A DNA stretch of 64,000 bases from contig CAWFUF010000022.1 of NCBI GenBank assembly GCA_963818775.1, positions 1 to 64,000 on the forward strand. The letters run 5' to 3'. Position 1 is the stretch's first letter, and each line of letters opens with the position of its first letter. Made by a program: the position numbers and the translations under genes. The notes below the pieces were generated by a model. The model was not told where the DNA came from. It made no database searches and worked only from the letters and a program-made list of their open reading frames with translations. This DNA is from JAMXLO01 sp963818775 (GTDB lineage Bacteria; Pseudomonadota; Alphaproteobacteria; Acetobacterales; Acetobacteraceae). Positions 59,245-64,000 of this stretch are shown one piece after another.

Positions 59245-61848
59245 TCAGCGCGCGGCCATGAAACGGTAAAAGATGGCCTTGGTTACTTCCACCAGTGCAA
59301 GATAAGCGAGGGTCGCACCGGTCACGAATACGAAGAACAGAGGTGGCGGCATCACGAAGCCAAACCATCGGCCCAACGAAAGAAGCGGAAGAACGACCGC
59401 GACGGCGACCGCCGCAAACGTCATGCCGACAAGGAAATCGCACGGTCTGCTCCGGTAGAACCGCCGCCGCGTTCTTATGCAGAAGACGACCAATATCTGG
59501 GTCGTCATCAACTCGATGAACCAGCCAGTCTGAAACAGCGCCTCGCCTGCGCTGAACAAGTACAACAAGGCGTAGAACGTCAGAAAATCGAAGATGGAGC
59601 TCACTGGTCCGAACACCAGCATGAAGCGCTCGATCAGTTTCACGTCCCACTTCACCGGTCCGATGACAAATTCCGGATCGACATGATCGAACGGGATGGC
59701 GATCTCGGATACGTTGTAGATGAGGTTGTTGAGCAATATCTGGATTGGCAGCATCGGCAGGAAAGGCAGGATCAGCGCCGCCCCGGCCATGCTGAACATG
59801 TTGCCAAAATTCGAACTCGCACCCATCAGGACGTATTTGGACACGTTCTGGACCGTGCTGCGCCCGGCCACCACAGCTTCGCGAACGACGGACAGGTCGT
59901 GTTCGAGCAGGATCAGATCGGCAGCCGCACGCGCGACGTCCGCCGCGCCATCGACTGAGATCCCGACATCGGCCGCGTGCAACGCCGGCGCATCGTTGAT
60001 GCCGTCTCCGAGGAAGCCGACGACATGGCCGAGCCGCTTCAGTGCCAGCAGGACACGAAGTTTCTGTTGTGGATTGACGCGACAGAACAGGTTGATGCGG
60101 GGCAACTGCCCAATGAGCGCCTCCTCCGTGAGACGCTCCAGCGCGTCGCCCGTCAGTACGCCCGTCACCGGGACACCGATCTCGGCGAAGACATGGCGCG
60201 CCACAAGCTCGTTGTCGCCGGTCAGCACCTTCACCGTGATGCCGGCTTCCGCCATTGCCCGGATCGTTGCTCCGGCACTGGCTTTCGGCGGGTCCAGGAA
60301 GGCTGCGAAGCCAGCGAACACCAGGTCGCTCTCATCGGTGGTCGCTATGGTCTGATGGCCGCCGTCCACCAGCTTGCTTGCGATCGCCAGCGCCCGGAAC
60401 CCCTGCGCAGCGAGCGCGTCGAGCGTGGCCTCGAACGTACGGCGCGTCTCGATGTCCAGCGGCCGCTCCACGCCGTCCGCCGCCGCGTATCGTTGCGACA
60501 GCCGCAGCAGCTCTTCCGGCGCGCCCTTGACGATCAACCTGTGCTCTGTGTCGTGTTCGACGAGGACCGAGACCCGCCGTCGCTCGAAATCGAACGGTAC
60601 TTCGTCGAGCTTCCTCCAACCTGTCATATCGAACGGATGCGCAGCGAGAATCGCCGTGTCCAGCGGGCTTTTCATGCCGCTTTCAAACTGGCTGTTGATG
60701 AAGGCGTAAGCGTGCGCCGATACGCTCTCGGCACCCGCCCCGTCGATCGTGCGGACAAGTTTGATCGTGGCTTCCGTCAACGTGCCGGTCTTGTCGGTGC
60801 ACAGCACGTCCATGGCACCCAGATCGTGGATCGCGGACAGGCGCTTCACGATCACCTTTCGCCTGGCCATTTGCATGGCGGATCTGGCGAGCGTGACCGT
60901 GACGATCATCGGCAGCAACTCGGGAGTAAGCCCTACAGCGAGCGCCACCGCGAACATCAGAGATTCAAGCAACGGTCGGTTGAAGAATATATTCACGACC
61001 AAGACAAACAGCACCATGAACACGGTGAACCGCATGATCAGCATGCCGAAGCGACGAATGCCGATGGCGAATGCGGTGGCGGGTGGCTTCTCGGCCAGGC
61101 TGGTGGCGAGATGCCCGAGCGCTGTTCTGCTTCCGGTTCGACAGATGAGTATGGTCGCGGTGCCGCTGATCACCGACGTGCCGGCAAACACCGCGTTGGA
61201 CGCGCCAGCAGGATTTTCCGCGCCTGATGCTGCATCGCTGGCGCCCTTCTCGGCGGGATAGGGTTCGCCCGTCAGGAGAGCCTGGTTGACATACAGGTCG
61301 CGGCTTTCGAGTACACGCGAGTCTGCCGGAACGAGATCGCCGGCGATCAGCTCGACAATGTCGCCGGGGACCAGTTGGTCGAAGTTCAGCGATAGTTTCC
61401 CCCCGTCGCGCCGCACGGTTGCCTGCACCGCGACCGAGCGGCGCAGGGCTTCGACGGCATTCTGGGCCCGGGTTTCCTGGACGAAATCCATGGTGATGCT
61501 GATCGTCACGATGAAAATGATGATGACGAAGCTCGCGATATCGCCGTTCGCCGCAGACAATGCGCTCGCCACCAATAGTATGATGACCAGCGGGTTGCGG
61601 AAGCGGACGAGGAACTGCAGCCAGAGCGGTGAACGCTTGACGGTCGCGGCGTCGTTGGGTCCGTAGATCGCCAGCCGCGACAGTGCTTCCGTGCTCGCAA
61701 GGCCCGCCTCGGTCGTCGCGAGTTGGTTGAGCAACCGGTCCACCGGTTCCCGCCAGATTTCCTCGGGGCCTAGCTCGCCACTTGCCGCATCCGTAGCGCC
61801 ATCGCGAGGTACGTCAGTTACATTTATACGTTGACCGGCAACATCCAT
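59245..61848 (-). CDS. mgtA: magnesium-translocating P-type ATPase (MgtA type)
   Basis: 867 residues from the ATG at 61848, with AAGGA upstream. A P-type ATPase, class IIIB. Phosphorylation motif DKTGTLT near 350, TGE loop ALLTGEPYPAEK, membrane-4 motif GLTPELLPMIV, and TGDNELVARH and GDGINDAPAL hinge motifs. Ten predicted membrane segments. GLTPE and the C-terminal FDHVDPE are typical of MgtA/MgtB. Imports Mg2+ (established for the family). It lies downstream of the universal stress gene on the same strand across a 294-base gap with a long inverted repeat; no M-box is recognisable. Confidence 0.93.
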   Translation of the reverse strand: MDVAGQRINVTDVPRDGATDAASGELGPEEIWREPVDRLLNQLATTEAGLASTEALSRLAIYGPNDAATVKRSPLWLQFLVRFRNPLVIILLVASALSAANGDIASFVIIIFIVTISITMDFVQETRAQNAVEALRRSVAVQATVRRDGGKLSLNFDQLVPGDIVELIAGDLVPADSRVLESRDLYVNQALLTGEPYPAEKGASDAASGAENPAGASNAVFAGTSVISGTATILICRTGSRTALGHLATSLAEKPPATAFAIGIRRFGMLIMRFTVFMVLFVLVVNIFFNRPLLESLMFAVALAVGLTPELLPMIVTVTLARSAMQMARRKVIVKRLSAIHDLGAMDVLCTDKTGTLTEATIKLVRTIDGAGAESVSAHAYAFINSQFESGMKSPLDTAILAAHPFDMTGWRKLDEVPFDFERRRVSVLVEHDTEHRLIVKGAPEELLRLSQRYAAADGVERPLDIETRRTFEATLDALAAQGFRALAIASKLVDGGHQTIATTDESDLVFAGFAAFLDPPKASAGATIRAMAEAGITVKVLTGDNELVARHVFAEIGVPVTGVLTGDALERLTEEALIGQLPRINLFCRVNPQQKLRVLLALKRLGHVVGFLGDGINDAPALHAADVGISVDGAADVARAAADLILLEHDLSVVREAVVAGRSTVQNVSKYVLMGASSNFGNMFSMAGAALILPFLPMLPIQILLNNLIYNVSEIAIPFDHVDPEFVIGPVKWDVKLIERFMLVFGPVSSIFDFLTFYALLYLFSAGEALFQTGWFIELMTTQILVVFCIRTRRRFYRSRPCDFLVGMTFAAVAVAVVLPLLSLGRWFGFVMPPPLFFVFVTGATLAYLALVEVTKAIFYRFMAAR

Positions 61849-61914
61849 CGGCTGTGGTCCTTCGAGTCCCCCTCCGATCACGATTGACAGAAACTAGCGG
61901 CGCAACTTTATTTC

Positions 61915-62038
61915 AACACAGAGAAGGCAAGGCGAGAACCGCGGAGGGCACGGAGAAGGCAATGTATGCGCTCCGCGCGAAACGCCGTTTCCTACTACTC
62001 CGTGAACTCTGTGGTTCTCGCCCTGCCTTCTCTGTGTT
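61915..62038. repeat. long inverted repeat with AACACAGAGAAGGC ends
   Basis: Two 41-base arms (61915-61955 and 61998-62038) are reverse complements with about six mismatches. The left starts AACACAGAGAAGGCAAGGCG and the right ends GCCCTGCCTTCTCTGTGTT. The inner 42 bases are unrelated. Located between the mgtA start and the USP stop. CACAGAG-type palindromes recur in several bacterial genomes (recalled, not searched). No transposase is nearby. In RNA it would form a long hairpin separating the two genes. Confidence 0.78.
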
Positions 62039-62142
62039 CAATCAGAGCAGTCGCCAAGCCCACGCGATCGCCGGTGACCAACAGCGCAACTTGGACGGGC
62101 GCCACAACCGCATGGCCAAAGAGTCGATCGCTTGCGCGAAAC

Positions 62143-62991
62143 TCAATGCGACAGCAGCACCGGCGCAGTCATCTCTGCGATCAGCGTGCGGGTGACGCCG
62201 CCGAACACCAGTTCGCGCGCCCGCGAATGCCCATAGGCACCGGCGACGATGAGATCGGCACCAATGTCGGCGGCATACGATAGCAGTGCCTCGCCATCAG
62301 CGATGTCCCGCGCCACCGTATGCGCCGCCTCCGCCTTCAGACCGTGGCGCGCGAGGTGCAGCGCGATATCCGCCGCCGGCACGTCGCCATGGCCGCCAAC
62401 GCCGCGTTGCGGGTTGATGGCGAGTACCGTCACCTGCTTCGCGCCGATCAGCAGCGGCAACGCATCGTTCACCGCGCGTGCCGCCTCGCGGCTAGCATTC
62501 CAGGCGACGAGGACCCGTTCGCCGATCGTGGGAAACTCGCCAGCGAACGGTATCGCCAGCACCGGGCGGCCGGAGGTCATCACCGCCGTTACCGTCACTG
62601 CATCCGAATCCTGCGGCTCATCGCGATTGGGCTGGCCGACCACGCTTAGGTCGGTGTAGCGCGCGTGCAGCGCCACGGTCGCCGACGGGGAGCCTTCCAC
62701 CATCCGCCATTCACCCTCGATGCCGTTGCGGCGCAGGCAGTCGCGGAACGCCGCTTCCACCGGCTTGGCCGCCTCGCGCGCCTCGGCACGGATTCGCTGC
62801 ACGATCTCTTCCGGGTTGGCCGGCACAAACGGCATCGCGGCGCCATAGAAGTAATTGGCCGAGGGAATATCGATCACGTGCAGGCCAGTCAGGTGGGCGC
62901 CCTGCCGCATCGCCAGGCGGGCGGCCACCTCCAGCCGCGTGGCGCAGCGCGGCGTGATGTCGAGATGTACCAGTATGTCCTTCAGGGCCAT
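62143..62991 (-). CDS. universal stress protein with two Usp domains
   Basis: 282 residues. First Usp half MALKDILVHLDITPRCATRL, then LTGLHVID. Second half GERVLVAWNASREAARAVND, with the ATP-binding pattern GAYGHSRARELVFGGVT at the end. The start at 62991 has GAGGGAAC upstream. A strong FNR-type site 64 bases before the start predicts induction at low oxygen. Possibly co-transcribed with mgtA. Confidence 0.9.
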   Translation of the reverse strand: MALKDILVHLDITPRCATRLEVAARLAMRQGAHLTGLHVIDIPSANYFYGAAMPFVPANPEEIVQRIRAEAREAAKPVEAAFRDCLRRNGIEGEWRMVEGSPSATVALHARYTDLSVVGQPNRDEPQDSDAVTVTAVMTSGRPVLAIPFAGEFPTIGERVLVAWNASREAARAVNDALPLLIGAKQVTVLAINPQRGVGGHGDVPAADIALHLARHGLKAEAAHTVARDIADGEALLSYAADIGADLIVAGAYGHSRARELVFGGVTRTLIAEMTAPVLLSH

Positions 62992-63054
62992 CGTCCGTTC
63001 CCTCGCTGTAGCTGCGGTGCGTGCGGCATATATGCCATCGGGTCTGCAACCCAA

Positions 63055-63068
63055 TTGATCTGGATCAT
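63055..63068 (-). promoter_or_regulatory. FNR/FixK-type box upstream of universal stress gene
   Basis: Plus-strand TTGAT-CTGG-ATCAT, one base from the consensus TTGAT-N4-ATCAA. On the minus strand the candidate -10 TATATG (63032-63027) sets a start at 63020. The box centre (63061.5) is then exactly 41.5 bases upstream, the class II position for FNR activation. Core bases TTGATCTGG are identical to the box at 10743. Confidence 0.72.
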
Positions 63069-63096
63069 ACGCTGCCAATTTAACATCATGGGCGCC

Positions 63097-63405
63097 TTAA
63101 TGCAGGGGCACCTGTACAGCCACGCCCGGCGTCTGGATCGGCCGCTTGTCCTCGCTTGTCTGGAACTGTGAGCCGGGCGTGTAGCCGAGCGCCTGGCCAA
63201 AACGATCGGCGCGGAAGTCCTGCACGCTCACGCGCGCACCCCGCGATTCAGTCGACAGCGGCGCCTGTGCATCGGGATTCGGTATGGGCGCAGACTGGGC
63301 TGTCGGCGGATGCGCTGGTGGAATCGGCGGCTCCGGCAGATGGCTCGGTGGACTGGCGCCAGTGGTGGCAAGCAGCGCAAGCACAACGTAACAGGGCCGC
63401 TTCAT
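63097..63405 (-). CDS. small exported Pro-rich protein
   Basis: 102 residues with an N-terminal signal-like segment (MKRPCYVVLALLATTGA) and a Pro-rich region (PPSHLPEPPIPPAHPPTAQ). The C-terminal part (FRADRFGQALGYTPGSQFQT) is less biased. No known domain. The start overlaps the Nudix gene stop (ATGA), so the two are co-translated; both precede the FNR site region of the USP gene. Confidence 0.62.
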   Translation of the reverse strand: MKRPCYVVLALLATTGASPPSHLPEPPIPPAHPPTAQSAPIPNPDAQAPLSTESRGARVSVQDFRADRFGQALGYTPGSQFQTSEDKRPIQTPGVAVQVPLH

Positions 63406-63968
63406 TGGTCAATTCCGGGCGTGGACTGCAGCCGATGAATGGTTCCCCGCTTGTCGCTTGCCGGGTTGCCCGCGGGCACACCGAGCGGTCCGGACCCGGC
63501 GTCTTGCCAGGCATCGAGCGCCCAGATGACGGACGGGAAGGCGATGGCGTCACGTGGAATCTGCGGCAAGGTGAACAGCGCCACCTCCAGGCTCTCGGGG
63601 CCAGCGGCGAAGCGCGGCGTACCGAGTGATGCGAATCGGGCGCGAAAGATCACCTGGACCTGACCGATGCGGCTGACGCTGAATACTCCGAGGATGCCGT
63701 CCAGCACGATATCGGCCTGGGCCTCCTCCCAGGCCTCGCGAGCCGCGCCCTCTTCCAGTGTCTCGCCATGCTCCAGGTAGCCGGCAGGCAGGGTCCAGAA
63801 ACCGCGGCGCGGCTCGATGGCGCGGCGGCACATCAATACCGAATCATTGGCAAGAATGACCGAGCCGACAACAACTTTTGGGTTGTCATAGGCGATATGA
63901 CCACAATCAGCGCAGATCAGGCGCTCGCGATTGTCACCCTCGGGGATTCTGCGGACGAATTCCGGCAT
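63402..63968 (-). CDS. Nudix hydrolase with N-terminal zinc-ribbon-like motif
   Basis: 188 residues. A short Cys pair (ICADCGHIAYDNPK) resembles half of the NudC-type zinc ribbon. The Nudix box GYLEHGETLEEGAAREAWEEAQAD has the catalytic Glu residues intact (Ala replaces the usual Gly near its end). FWTLPAGYLE is typical of ADP-ribose/NADH-type pyrophosphatases. Starts MPEFVRRIPEGDNRERL. Substrate unproven. Last gene in the window. Confidence 0.9.
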   Translation of the reverse strand: MPEFVRRIPEGDNRERLICADCGHIAYDNPKVVVGSVILANDSVLMCRRAIEPRRGFWTLPAGYLEHGETLEEGAAREAWEEAQADIVLDGILGVFSVSRIGQVQVIFRARFASLGTPRFAAGPESLEVALFTLPQIPRDAIAFPSVIWALDAWQDAGSGPLGVPAGNPASDKRGTIHRLQSTPGIDQ

Positions 63969-64000
63969 ACACGGAACGTGACGGTTTCATCGCGCCGAAT

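Noticed and set aside
61849..62142. Magnesium (M-box) riboswitch in front of mgtA
   Set aside because: The leader is dominated by the CACAGAG inverted repeat; no M-box core could be recognised.
1..64000. CRISPR arrays, insertion sequences, rRNA genes, replication origin
   Set aside because: No regularly spaced direct repeats, transposase genes, rRNA segments or DnaA-box clusters were seen while reading the window.

Overview
The window is high-GC, densely packed bacterial chromosome. Gene content and order point to an alphaproteobacterium, most likely Rhodospirillales/Acetobacteraceae. The evidence is the kdsD-lptC-lptA-lptB-rpoN-hpf cluster, an Hsp20-DUF1150 pair, a DUF2336 protein, an alphaproteobacterial-type LexA site (GTTC-N7-GTTC), and a CCA-encoding tRNA-Leu(CAG). 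The family placement is inference; no rRNA or other phylogenetic marker is present.

Layout. 1-6100: pepN (running off the left edge, with an apparent frameshift at its end), a D-aminoacylase-type amidohydrolase and two SDR dehydrogenases. 6109-10656: a complete branched-chain amino acid type ABC importer (livF-G-M-H-K). 10740-14581: a CBS-BON protein behind an FNR-type site, a PEP synthase relic, a DUF2336 protein and a PAS-GGDEF diguanylate cyclase. 14713-17845: dapD-dapE coupled to two tandem paralogous membrane proteins. 18013-21505: ACC deaminase (acdS), a small secreted protein and a two-component system. 21573-25550: truA, fmt, def, then Hsp20-DUF1150 and hpf. 25610-31405: rpoN, lptB, lptA, lptC, kdsD, rnd and tRNA-Leu, all on the minus strand. 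31556-38731: DUF4337 protein, hybrid histidine kinase, ribokinase, cytochrome c and a large membrane patatin. 38806-46201: accessory metabolic genes (FAD amine oxidoreductase, DUF4242, luciferase-like monooxygenase, YccF, beta-lactamase-fold hydrolase, methyltransferase, epoxide hydrolase). 46207-53747: C13-type lipoprotein peptidase, MFS transporter, HpaB-type flavin monooxygenase, ClC channel with CBS domains, DenD-type dehydrogenase. 53850-54528: wreck of a diaminopropionate ammonia-lyase gene. 54661-57251: DUF2939 gene, a LexA-box-preceded unknown gene, and a small prophage-like remnant with a candidate small RNA/attenuator and an Rz/Rz1-like pair. 57307-63968: pyrD, a HAD hydrolase, an MgtA-type P-type ATPase, a universal stress protein behind an FNR site, a small secreted protein and a Nudix hydrolase.

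Most coherent functional units: the lipopolysaccharide transport block (kdsD, lptCAB) running into rpoN and hpf; lysine/diaminopimelate synthesis (dapD, dapE); translation start and tRNA modification (def, fmt, truA). A possible low-oxygen regulon joins the CBS-BON gene and the USP-mgtA unit, which carry near-identical FNR/FixK-like boxes at class II promoter spacing. No CRISPR array, insertion sequence or rRNA is visible. Several interspersed palindromic repeats lie between genes. The least understood and most testable items are the SOS-box gene with its neighbouring candidate RNA (55427-56000) and the tRNA-Leu/RNase D junction.
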